Shown: in pieces, positions 17,499-24,994 of the stretch
How positions within the stretch are numbered: position 1 is the stretch's first letter
How the letters are laid out: every line of letters begins with the position of its first letter
Origin: Variovorax sp. OK212
GTDB taxonomy: Bacteria > Pseudomonadota > Gammaproteobacteria > Burkholderiales > Burkholderiaceae_C
Assembly: GCF_900112425.1 (NCBI RefSeq)
Contig: NZ_FOLP01000015.1
Span: 1 to 64,000 of the forward strand
Direction: 5' to 3'
DNA: 64,000 nucleotides
Notes under the pieces: model-generated
What the model saw: only the letters and a program-made list of their open reading frames with translations
Database searches by the model: none
Told to the model about the DNA's origin: nothing
Made by a program: the position numbers and the translations under genes

Positions 17499-18176
17499 TC
17501 AGTCGGGCTGGCCGTGCGTCCAGTGGTCCCGGCCCAGCGCGTCCGTGAGCCGGGCGATGAGCGCCTCCACCCGCGCCAGCACACCGTCGACCTGCGCGCG
17601 CACCGGCGCGTAGGCGAAGCGCAGGTTGTGGAAGATCGTGCCCTCGTCGGGGTCGTCGTTGCGCAGGTACAGCGTGCCGTCGTGCAGCCGCAGGTCGAGG
17701 TACCAGCCCTGCTCGTAGTCGGAAAACACCTCGCCGGGCGTGCCGGGTGCCAGCGACTCGAGGAAGGCCCGGGCATCGCTGAAGCGGTCGTGCCACGGAA
17801 ACTCCACCAGCAAGCGTCCGGGGGCGTGGACCACCGGCCGGCTCCAGAAATGCGTGCCGTCGGCCGGGTCCTTGCCGTGCCGCGCGGCCTTGGCCAGCAG
17901 GTCGCGGTAGTGGCGGCACAGCGCGTCTTCGCGGCCCGTGCAGTCGGCCGACAGCACGAAGCCTTGTGCCGCGCCCGGAATCTCCGGCATGTACAGCGGC
18001 TCGCGCAGGGTCTCCCACTGTTCGGGCGAGATCTGCGACGACGGGCCGTAGTAGAACGAGGGTTCGACGATGAAGGCGACGTCGATGCGCACGTCGTCCA
18101 CCGGCTCGGCTCGCGCGGCCCAGTCGGGGGGGTCGGGCACGTCGGGCATCGTGGGCACCCCTGGCGGATGGGCCAT
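17499..18176 (-). CDS. Hypothetical protein in the IclR gene neighbourhood
   Basis: 225 residues from the ATG at 18176, 8 bp behind the IclR gene; an internal ATG at about 18148 is an alternative. The sequence is rich in aromatic and acidic residues (FIVEPSFYYGPSSQISPEQW, THFWSRPVVHAPGRLLVEFP, YEQGWYLDLRLHDGTLYLRN). No membrane segment or signal peptide is seen. I do not recognise the family. Tight spacing suggests co-transcription with the IclR regulator. Confidence 0.75.
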   Translation of the reverse strand: MAHPPGVPTMPDVPDPPDWAARAEPVDDVRIDVAFIVEPSFYYGPSSQISPEQWETLREPLYMPEIPGAAQGFVLSADCTGREDALCRHYRDLLAKAARHGKDPADGTHFWSRPVVHAPGRLLVEFPWHDRFSDARAFLESLAPGTPGEVFSDYEQGWYLDLRLHDGTLYLRNDDPDEGTIFHNLRFAYAPVRAQVDGVLARVEALIARLTDALGRDHWTHGQPD

Positions 18177-18184
18177 GCCGCGCG

Positions 18185-19018
18185 TCAGATCAGGTTGCGC
18201 ATCGCCTGCGCCGTCTCGCGCAGCACCGGCAGCACGCGGGCCACCGCGTCTTCCGAGCTCTCGTGCCCCATCGGCATCGTGATGTTCAGCGCGCCCACCA
18301 GCGTGCCGTGCCGGTCGCGCAGCGGCACCGCGATGCCGCGCGAGTTCAGGTCGAGCTGCTGTTCCGACAGCGCCCAGCCCTGCGCGCGGATGCGCGCCAG
18401 CTCGAGCTTCATGCGCTCCATGCTGGCGATGGTGTGCGAGGTGAACACGGTCAGCTGGCGCGCAGTGAGCCAGGCGTTGAGCTCGGCGTCGCTGCGCAGC
18501 GCGAGCATCAGCATGCCCGAGGCCGTGACCTGCGCCGGCACGCGCGCGCCCAGCACGTAGCCAGTGCTCATGCTGCGGTTGGGGCCGTTGCGCGCGATGT
18601 AGACGACCTCGTCGCCGTCCATCACGCTGAGGTACGCGATCTCGTTGGTGCCGGCCGCCACCCGCTGCAGGAAGGGCTGCACCACGCGCGGCAGCCGGGC
18701 CGATTCCAGGTACGACTGCCCCAGGCGCAGCACGCGCGGCGTGAGCCAGAACAGCTTGCCGTCGCTGGCCACGTAGCCCATGTGCTGCAGCGTGAGCAGG
18801 TAGCGCCGCGCGGCGGTGCGGGTCATGTTGGTGCGCTGGCCGGCCTGGCTGGCGGTCAGGCGCGGGTTGGCGTCGTCGAAGGCTTCGATGATGCTCACGC
18901 CGCGCTCCAGCCCCGCGATCCAGTCGCGCTTGTCCAGGCCCGCGGGCGGGGCGGAGTCGTCCTGGGTGTCCTTGGCGGCGGGGAGGGCGGCGGCAGTGGC
19001 AGTGGCAGCGACGGTCAT
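18185..19018 (-). CDS. IclR-family regulator, PcaR/PobR/PcaU type
   Basis: 277 residues. The N-terminal winged helix (about 38-95) shows GLERGVSIIEAF, TASQAGQRTNMTRTAARRYLLTL and GYV. The effector domain has DGDEVVYIARN and the LNSRGIAVPLRDRHGTLVGALN segment, typical of the PcaR/PobR branch controlling protocatechuate and hydroxybenzoate genes. It is divergent from the shikimate dehydrogenase gene. The 200-bp region between them carries a 15-bp sequence identical to the PcaR box I know from Pseudomonas. Confidence 0.88.
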   Translation of the reverse strand: MTVAATATAAALPAAKDTQDDSAPPAGLDKRDWIAGLERGVSIIEAFDDANPRLTASQAGQRTNMTRTAARRYLLTLQHMGYVASDGKLFWLTPRVLRLGQSYLESARLPRVVQPFLQRVAAGTNEIAYLSVMDGDEVVYIARNGPNRSMSTGYVLGARVPAQVTASGMLMLALRSDAELNAWLTARQLTVFTSHTIASMERMKLELARIRAQGWALSEQQLDLNSRGIAVPLRDRHGTLVGALNITMPMGHESSEDAVARVLPVLRETAQAMRNLI

Positions 19019-19084
19019 GGGCGGGAAGTGTGCCTTCGGGCGGGTCTGCGGTGAACGCCTCCGGCATCCCGGAAAACCCTAGAT

Positions 19085-19128
19085 TTGAACGATTGACGAT
19101 TTTTGCAGTTCGATAATCGCACGTTCAA
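19085..19128. promoter_or_regulatory. PcaR-type operator/promoter region between the IclR gene and the quinate/pca genes
   Basis: GTTCGATAATCGCAC occupies 19108-19122. This equals, from memory, the 15-bp PcaR-binding sequence overlapping -10 regions of pca promoters in Pseudomonas putida. It is bracketed by an inverted pair, TTGAACG (19085-19091) and CGTTCAA (19122-19128). GATAAT at 19112-19117 could be a -10. TTGACG at 19093-19098 is only 13 bp away, so the -35 assignment is uncertain. Confidence 0.7.
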
Positions 19129-19218
19129 GCGCCCCGCAGGCTGCAAGGATCAAGCGAAGAGACTATAAAGCTCGGCATCCGGCCTCGAAACGAGCGATTG
19201 ACGAACGGAAGCAAGCAC

Positions 19219-20142
19219 ATGAGCCATTCCATCCGCGGCAGCACCCAGGCATACCTGATTCCGGGCGACCCGGTTCGCAATGTGCGGCTGCCGCGCATGT
19301 TCAACGCCGCCTTCGAGCGCTACGAGATCGACGCGGTGCTGCTGCCCATGCAGGTGCCGGTGCGCGACTTCGCGATGTTCTTCAAGTCGGCCTTTCTCGC
19401 GCGCAACGTGCGCGGCATGGTGATCGCGCCGCCGCACAAGCCGCTGGTGGTCGACCTGCTCGACGGCTGCGGCCTGTTCGGGCGCGTGGCCGGTTCGGTC
19501 AACGTGGTGCGCCGCACCGAGGGCGACCAGCTCGAGGGCGACCTGTTCGACGGCGAAGGCCTGATCGGCGCGCTCGACCACTGCAACATCCCGTTCCGCG
19601 GCAAGCGCGTGCTGATCCTCGGCGCGGGCGTGAGCGCCGCGGCCATCGGCGTGGCGCTGGCCGAGGGCGGTACCGTGAACGGCGCGGAGCACATCGCCTT
19701 TCACGACACGGCCGCCGGCAAGGCGGCCGGCGTGGCCGCCAAGCTGAATGCCTTCTTCGACGCGACGGTGGTCGCGGTGGAAAGCAACGCGCCCGAGGGC
19801 TATGACCTCGTCATCAACGCCACGCCGCTCGGGCTGGTCGAGGGCGACGCGCTGCCGGTCGACGTGACGCGCATGGACGGCCATGCGGCGCTGTTCGACA
19901 TTCTTCTGCGCAACCAGCCCACGCCGCTGGTGCGCGCGGCCCGCGCGCGCGGGCTCAATGCGCAGGCGGGCTTCGAGATGCTCATTCAGCAGATGCCGCA
20001 CTACTTCCGCTACTTCGGCCACCTGGACGCGGCCGAGGCGATGCAGGCGGACGCCGATTTCCTGCGCGAAATCATCTACCCGCCGGCCATGCAGGCCGAG
20101 ATTGCGCAGCCCCTGCGCTACCACTCGCCCAGCGTGGCCTGA
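19219..20142 (+). CDS. Shikimate/quinate 5-dehydrogenase family protein (first paralog)
   Basis: 307 residues. The ATG at 19219 is chosen over a TTG 21 bp earlier because GGAAG at 19207-19211 sits at ribosome-site distance. AroE-fold features are IAPPHKPL with the catalytic Lys, GSVNVVRR, DLFDGEGLIGAL, the NADP-binding glycine motif LILGAGVSAAAIG and LVINATPLG. It would oxidise quinate or shikimate to the 3-dehydro compound in a catabolic operon, not serve as biosynthetic AroE. A second paralog follows 27 bp downstream. Confidence 0.85.
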   Translation: MSHSIRGSTQAYLIPGDPVRNVRLPRMFNAAFERYEIDAVLLPMQVPVRDFAMFFKSAFLARNVRGMVIAPPHKPLVVDLLDGCGLFGRVAGSVNVVRRTEGDQLEGDLFDGEGLIGALDHCNIPFRGKRVLILGAGVSAAAIGVALAEGGTVNGAEHIAFHDTAAGKAAGVAAKLNAFFDATVVAVESNAPEGYDLVINATPLGLVEGDALPVDVTRMDGHAALFDILLRNQPTPLVRAARARGLNAQAGFEMLIQQMPHYFRYFGHLDAAEAMQADADFLREIIYPPAMQAEIAQPLRYHSPSVA

Positions 20143-20169
20143 GCCCCCTTCACCAAAGAAACGACCGAC

Positions 20170-21003
20170 ATGATCTCCGGCAAGACCACCCTCATCGCCC
20201 ACCTGGGTTTCCCCACCGAGGCCTTCAAGGCCCCGATGATCTACAACCCCTGGTTCGACCAGAAGGGCATCGACGCGGTGGTCGTGCCCATGGGCGTGAA
20301 GCCCGAGGACTACGCGGCGTCGCTGCCGCAGATCTTCAGATTCAGCAACCTGCGCGGCGCGCTCGTGACCATGCCGCACAAGGTCACGACCATGTCGCTG
20401 GTCGACGAGGTGACGCCCACCGCGCGCGTGGCGGGCGCCTGCAACGCCATCCTGAAGCGGCCCGACGGCACGCTGCTGGGCGACCAGTTCGACGGCGCGG
20501 GTTTCGTGCGCGGCGTGGAGCGCAAGGGGCGCCTGTTCAAGGGCGCGCGCGTGCTGGTGTCGGGCACGGGCGGCGTGGGCTCGGCCATTGCCGCGTCGAT
20601 CGCCGCCGCCGGCGCGGCCGAGCTGATGCTGTTCGACATGAGCGAGGCTTCCGCCAATGCACTGGCCGCGCGGCTGCGCGAGAACTATTCGCAGATGAAG
20701 GTGAACACGGGCTCCAAAGACCCGGCCGGCTACGACGTGGTGGTCAACGCCACGCCACTCGGCATGAAGGAGGGCGACCCGCTGCCCTTCGACATCGACC
20801 GCATCGACCCCGCCACCTTCGTCGGCGAGGTCGTGATGAAGACCGAGTTCACGCCGCTGCTGCAGGCCGCCAAGGCCAAGGGCTGCGCGGTGCAGGTGGG
20901 CACCGACATGCTGTTCGAGATGATTCCGGCGTACCTGGAGTTCTTTGGCTTCGGCACCGCGTCGCCCGACGAACTGCGCGCCGTGGCCCAGCTGAAATAC
21001 TGA
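20170..21003 (+). CDS. Shikimate/quinate 5-dehydrogenase family protein (second paralog)
   Basis: 277 residues. AroE-fold motifs are TMPHKVTTMSLVDE (catalytic Lys), GACNAIL, GDQFDGAGFVRG, VSGTGGVGSAIAASI (nucleotide-binding Rossmann loop) and VVNATPLGMKEGD. It lies directly behind the first paralog in what looks like one operon. The two differ enough in sequence to suggest different substrates or cofactors, for example quinate against shikimate. That split is inference. Confidence 0.88.
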   Translation: MISGKTTLIAHLGFPTEAFKAPMIYNPWFDQKGIDAVVVPMGVKPEDYAASLPQIFRFSNLRGALVTMPHKVTTMSLVDEVTPTARVAGACNAILKRPDGTLLGDQFDGAGFVRGVERKGRLFKGARVLVSGTGGVGSAIAASIAAAGAAELMLFDMSEASANALAARLRENYSQMKVNTGSKDPAGYDVVVNATPLGMKEGDPLPFDIDRIDPATFVGEVVMKTEFTPLLQAAKAKGCAVQVGTDMLFEMIPAYLEFFGFGTASPDELRAVAQLKY

Positions 21004-21122
21004 TTGAAATATGGATGAAGCCCAGGCCAGCCCTGCCTTGCCTTGCCCCTCTCCCCGGGGGTGAAGGCCGGCGGCCTCATCACCGGTCGTGGCCTCGCGA
21101 AGGCTGCGGCCCCTCACCCCAA

Positions 21123-21143
21123 CCCTCTCCCCAAGGGAGAGGG
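21123..21143. repeat. GC-rich hairpin of an interspersed-repeat type before pcaB
   Basis: CCCTCTCCC-CAA-rich loop-GGGAGAGGG forms a 9-bp stem right before the pcaB ribosome site. It ends a 120-bp GC-rich stretch (about 21025-21143) containing a CCCTCACCCCAACCCTCTCC string that recurs in many proteobacterial genomes. It may modulate read-through from the dehydrogenase genes to pcaB. Confidence 0.5.
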
Positions 21144-21163
21144 AGAAAGAAAAAAGACCTGAC

Positions 21164-22396
21164 ATGAGCATCTTCGAAGGCTTCCTCTCCACCTCCGAAA
21201 CGCTGGGCGCCTTCAGCGACCGCGCGTTCGTCGACGCCATGCTGCGCTTCGAAGCCGCGCTGGCGCGCGCGCAGGCCGCCGAAGGGCTGATTCCCGAAAG
21301 CGCCGCCCACTCGATCGTGAGCAGCTGCAAGGTCGAGCTGTTCGACGTGGCCAAGATCGTGCGCGAAAGCGGGCGTGCCGGCAGCGTCGCCATTCCGCTG
21401 GTGAAGGCGCTGCGCGAAGCCGTGGGCCTGTTCAATGCCGAGGCCGCGCCCTTCGTGCACTTCGGCAGCACCAGCCAGGACGTGATCGACAGCGCCATGG
21501 CGCTGGTCACGCGCGAGGCCGTGGCGCTGGTCGAGACCGACCTGGCCAAGGCCGCCGACGCGCTGCTGCGCCTGGCCGTCACGCACGCCGAAACGCCGAT
21601 GCTCGCGCGCACGCTGATGCAGCCGGCCTCCGTGACCAGCTTCGGCTTCAAGTGCGCCGGCTGGGCCGCGCCGCTGGTGCGCAGCCGCATCCGCCTGCGC
21701 GAGGCCGCAAGGCACGCGCTGCAGCTGCAGCTGGGCGGTGCCGTCGGCACGCTGGCGCAGATGGGGGGGCAGGGCGCGGCGGTGCGCAAGCGCATGGCCA
21801 AGGAACTGGGCCTGGGCGACCCCGGCGCCACCTGGCACACGCAGCGCGACGAATGGGTGGCGCTGGGCTGCGAGCTCGGCCTGATGACGGGCAGCCTCGG
21901 CAAGATCGCGGTCGACATCGCGCTGCTCGGCCAGTACGAAGTGGCCGAGGTCGCCGAGCCCAGCGAGCCCGGGCGTGGCGGCTCGTCGGCCATGCCGCAC
22001 AAGCGCAACCCGGTGGCCTCGATGGTGGCCATTGCCGCCGCGCACCGCGCGCCGCAGCGCGTGGCCGCCTTGCTCGGCGCCATGCCGCAACAGCACGAGC
22101 GCGCGCTCGGCGCCTGGCAGGCCGAGCTGGGCGAGTGGCCCCAGCTGCTGATGTCGGCGCACGGCAGCGTGCGCGCCATGGCGGGCGCGTTGCCCGGCCT
22201 GCAGGTGGACGCCGCGCGCATGCGCGCCAACATCGACCGGCTGCGCGCCGAACTCCCGCGCGACGCGGCCGACGAATGGTTCGACCCCGCGCTCGCGCAC
22301 AACGCCGGGCAGACCGCGCTCGCCGAAGTGAAGGCGCTGCAGGCCCGGCTGACCGAACACGAAGAACACAGAGAACACAAGGAACCCTCGAAATGA
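21164..22396 (+). CDS. pcaB: 3-carboxy-cis,cis-muconate cycloisomerase
   Basis: 410 residues from the ATG at 21164 (MSIFEGFLSTSETLGAFSD). Fumarase/aspartase superfamily fold with HFGSTSQDVIDSAM and the signature GRGGSSAMPHKRNPV, plus GAVGTLAQMG typical of PcaB. It converts 3-carboxymuconate to 4-carboxymuconolactone in the protocatechuate branch of the beta-ketoadipate pathway. The C-terminus is unusually charged (LTEHEEHREHKEPSK). Its stop overlaps the pcaC start (ATGA). Confidence 0.93.
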   Translation: MSIFEGFLSTSETLGAFSDRAFVDAMLRFEAALARAQAAEGLIPESAAHSIVSSCKVELFDVAKIVRESGRAGSVAIPLVKALREAVGLFNAEAAPFVHFGSTSQDVIDSAMALVTREAVALVETDLAKAADALLRLAVTHAETPMLARTLMQPASVTSFGFKCAGWAAPLVRSRIRLREAARHALQLQLGGAVGTLAQMGGQGAAVRKRMAKELGLGDPGATWHTQRDEWVALGCELGLMTGSLGKIAVDIALLGQYEVAEVAEPSEPGRGGSSAMPHKRNPVASMVAIAAAHRAPQRVAALLGAMPQQHERALGAWQAELGEWPQLLMSAHGSVRAMAGALPGLQVDAARMRANIDRLRAELPRDAADEWFDPALAHNAGQTALAEVKALQARLTEHEEHREHKEPSK

Positions 22397-22857
22397 CCGC
22401 CCCCGAATTTCCCGCAACACCCGACGTGCCGGCCGACGGCTACGAATCCGGCCTCCTGAACCGCCGCCGCGTGCTGGGCGACGCCTGGGTCGACAAGTCG
22501 CTCGCCAACCGCAACGAGTTCAACGCCGAGTTCCAGGAGCTCATCACGCGCCACGCGTGGAACGACATCTGGGGCCGCCCCGCGCTGGGCGACAAGACGC
22601 GCCGCTACATGGTGCTGTCGATGATGCTGGGCATCCACGCCTACGAGGAGTTCGCGATGCACGTGCGCGCCGCGCTCGACGGCCCGCCCGAGTCGCGCCT
22701 GACGCCCGAGGACATCAAGGAAGTGATCATGATGGCCGCCATCTACTGCGGCGTGCCGGTGGCCAACCACGCCTTCGGCATTGCCACCGGCATCCTGCGC
22801 GAGAAGGGCCTGCTGGCGGCGGCCGCACCCCAATCACCCCAGCCCGCCTCCAGGTGA
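22393..22857 (+). CDS. pcaC: 4-carboxymuconolactone decarboxylase
   Basis: 154 residues. CMD-family features are YESGLLNRRRVLGDAWVDKS, NEFNAEFQELITRHAW, MLGIHAYEEFAMHVRAAL and IYCGVPVANHAF. It follows pcaB with a 4-nt overlap and its TGA overlaps a GTG start of the MFS gene. It decarboxylates 4-carboxymuconolactone to beta-ketoadipate enol-lactone, the substrate of PcaD encoded one gene downstream. Confidence 0.92.
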   Translation: MTAPEFPATPDVPADGYESGLLNRRRVLGDAWVDKSLANRNEFNAEFQELITRHAWNDIWGRPALGDKTRRYMVLSMMLGIHAYEEFAMHVRAALDGPPESRLTPEDIKEVIMMAAIYCGVPVANHAFGIATGILREKGLLAAAAPQSPQPASR

Positions 22858-24101
22858 GCGCGCCGGACGCCCGCAAGAAGGGCCGGTTCGACGTCAGCTT
22901 CACCCTGATGCTGCCGCTGCTGCTGGCGGCGCAGCCGGTGGCCACCGACAGCTATCTTCCCGCGCTCCCCGCCATTGCGAAGGAGCTCGGCTCGGCCAGC
23001 ACCAGCCTGACGCTGTTCGTGCTGGCCTTCGGCTTTGCGCAGCTGCTGTGCGGCCCGCTGGCCGACCGCTTCGGGCGCCGGCCGGTGCTGCTGGCGGGGC
23101 TGGGCTGCTACGCCGTCGCGGCGCTGGGCGGCGCGTTCGCGGGCAGCGTGGCGCTGCTGGCGGGCTGGCGCACGCTGCAGGGCTTCTCGATGGCGGCCAT
23201 CCTCGTGTGCTCGCGCGCGGCCGTGCGCGACCTGTACCCCGCGCACGAAGGCCCGCACGTGATGGCGCGCGGCCTCACCGGGCTGGGCGTGGTCGGCCTG
23301 GTGGCCCCGCTGCTGGGCGCATGGCTGGTGCAGGGCGCGGGCTGGCGCTGGGTGATGGTGGCGATGGCGCTCTACGCCTCGGTGCTGTTCGCGCTGTGCT
23401 GGCATGCGTTCGGCGAAACGCGGCAACCGCTGACGGGTGAATCGTCCGCGCCGCGCGGCAGCACGCGCGCCGTGTTCGCCAGCCGCTCGTTCCGCGCCTG
23501 GGCGTCGGTGGCGGCCACCACCTACGGCGGGCTCTTCTGCTTCCTGCTGCTGTCGCCGATGGTCTACATCGGCTACCTGGGCTGGTCGCCCGCGTGGTAC
23601 GGCTGGATCCCGGCGGGCGGCTCGCTGGTCTACATCTTCAGCACCACCATGTGCCGCACGCTGCTGCGGCGCTACGGGCCGGTGCGCACCGTGCGCCTGG
23701 GCGCCTCGCTGAGCCTGGCGGGCCCGGTGATCCAGGCGCTGGGCTGCCTGCTGCTGCCGCTGAGCGCGGTGCCGCTGCTGGTGGGCCACGCGGTGTACTG
23801 CCTGGGCCACGGCATCCACCAGCCCTGCGGGCAGGCCGGCGCCGTGGGCGACCTGCCGCACCTGGCGGGGCGGGCCGTGTCGTGGTCGGGCTTCGGCATG
23901 ATGATGGTCGCGTTCTGCGTGGGACAGCTGGCCGCGCGCTTCGTCGATGCCGGGTATTCGAACGGCGCCTGGCCCATGGTCCTGCCGATGCTGCTGGCCG
24001 GCTGCGTGCTGATGGCCATCGCGTTTTTCTGGCTGCCGCGCCTGCAGCACCCTCAACCTCCTTCACATCCTTCACCTCCATCAAAGGAACCCGCACCATG
24101 A
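22854..24101 (+). CDS. MFS transporter, Bcr/CflA-like, inside the pca operon
   Basis: 415 residues. The start is GTG at 22854 in a GTGA overlap with pcaC; the longer open frame upstream lies inside pcaC and is rejected. About 12 hydrophobic segments; the loop 2-3 motif is GPLADRFGRRPVLL, and LQGFSMAAILVCSRAAVRDL resembles the Bcr/CflA drug-resistance branch. The tail is Pro/Ser-rich. Insertion between pcaC and pcaD with 4-nt overlaps on both sides implies a role in uptake or efflux of a pathway intermediate; the substrate is unknown. Confidence 0.85.
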   Translation: MSAPDARKKGRFDVSFTLMLPLLLAAQPVATDSYLPALPAIAKELGSASTSLTLFVLAFGFAQLLCGPLADRFGRRPVLLAGLGCYAVAALGGAFAGSVALLAGWRTLQGFSMAAILVCSRAAVRDLYPAHEGPHVMARGLTGLGVVGLVAPLLGAWLVQGAGWRWVMVAMALYASVLFALCWHAFGETRQPLTGESSAPRGSTRAVFASRSFRAWASVAATTYGGLFCFLLLSPMVYIGYLGWSPAWYGWIPAGGSLVYIFSTTMCRTLLRRYGPVRTVRLGASLSLAGPVIQALGCLLLPLSAVPLLVGHAVYCLGHGIHQPCGQAGAVGDLPHLAGRAVSWSGFGMMMVAFCVGQLAARFVDAGYSNGAWPMVLPMLLAGCVLMAIAFFWLPRLQHPQPPSHPSPPSKEPAP

Positions 24102-24862
24102 CCCGTTTGAACGTCGTTCGCGAGGGCTCCGGCCCCTTCGTCGTGCTCAGCCATGCGCTGGGGTGCGACCTGCACATGTGGGACGGCGTGGCCGCGCAGC
24201 TGGCGCGCGCCCACACCGTGCTGCGCTACGACCACCGCAACCACGGCGCCTCCGAGGTGGTGCCCGGCGCGCTGCGCATCGAGACGCTGGCGCAGGACGC
24301 GGCCGAGCTCATCCGGCGCGAGACGGGCGGCGAGCCGGTGCACTTCGTCGGGCTGTCGATGGGCGGCATGACCGCGCAGGCGCTGGCCGTGCGCCACCCC
24401 GAGCTGCTGAAGACGGTGGTCATCGCCAATTCGGCCGCCCACTACCCCGACCAGGCCCCCTGGCGCGCGCGCGCCGAGACGGTGGCCGCCAAGGGCGTGG
24501 CCGCCGTCGCGCCCGGCGCGGTGGCGCGCTGGCTCACGCCGGCCTACGTGGGCACGCCCGAGGGCGCGGCCGCCGCCAAGGCGCTGCACGACACGCTGGT
24601 GCGCACCGACGCGCAGGGCTACATCGAGAGCTGCAACGCCGTGGCCGCCATCGACTTCCGCGAGAGCAACCGCCGCTTCGCCGTGCCCACGCTGGTGGTC
24701 GGCGGGCTGCAGGACGAGGCCACGCCGCTGGCCATGTCCGAGGCCATGGCCACCGCCATTCCGGGCGCGCGGCTGGCCACCATGGACGCCGCACACCTGA
24801 GCGCGGTGGAGCGGCCGGTGGAGCTCTCGCAGCTGCTGATCGACTTCTGGCGCAGTCTTTGA
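24098..24862 (+). CDS. pcaD: 3-oxoadipate enol-lactonase
   Basis: 254 residues, alpha/beta hydrolase. The oxyanion region is LSHALGCDLHMWDG, followed by LRYDHRNHGAS; the nucleophile elbow is GLSMGGM (Ser), the acid is in GGLQDEATP and the His in DAAHLSAVE. The length and LGCDLHMWD motif match PcaD. It hydrolyses beta-ketoadipate enol-lactone to beta-ketoadipate. The ATG overlaps the preceding MFS stop (ATGA). Confidence 0.92.
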   Translation: MTRLNVVREGSGPFVVLSHALGCDLHMWDGVAAQLARAHTVLRYDHRNHGASEVVPGALRIETLAQDAAELIRRETGGEPVHFVGLSMGGMTAQALAVRHPELLKTVVIANSAAHYPDQAPWRARAETVAAKGVAAVAPGAVARWLTPAYVGTPEGAAAAKALHDTLVRTDAQGYIESCNAVAAIDFRESNRRFAVPTLVVGGLQDEATPLAMSEAMATAIPGARLATMDAAHLSAVERPVELSQLLIDFWRSL

Positions 24863-24902
24863 GGGCCCTGGGCCGGCCGGCGGCCCTAGGTGTATCCCGT
24901 AT

Positions 24903-24942
24903 TTCGTACGAATGATGAACGCGCGTGATCGATGATCGATCA
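24903..24942. promoter_or_regulatory. Two palindromes upstream of quiC, candidate operator
   Basis: TTCGTACGAA (24903-24912) is a perfect 10-bp palindrome. TGATCGAT-G-ATCGATCA (24926-24942) is a perfect 17-bp palindrome with a single central base. Both lie in the 132-bp pcaD-quiC gap, 50-90 bp before the quiC start, implying a separate regulated promoter for quiC and the transporter. Confidence 0.5.
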
Positions 24943-24994
24943 AATGGCCTCTGAATAGATTGTGGCGCGGGCCGGGTGTTTCTAAAGTCCACCC

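Noticed and set aside
19150-22833. Open frame of 1227 codons on the minus strand across the dehydrogenase and pcaB/pcaC genes
   Set aside because: It is antisense to four well-supported genes with clear family motifs; the translation is low-complexity Arg/Ala/His-rich, as expected from GC-rich codon positions.
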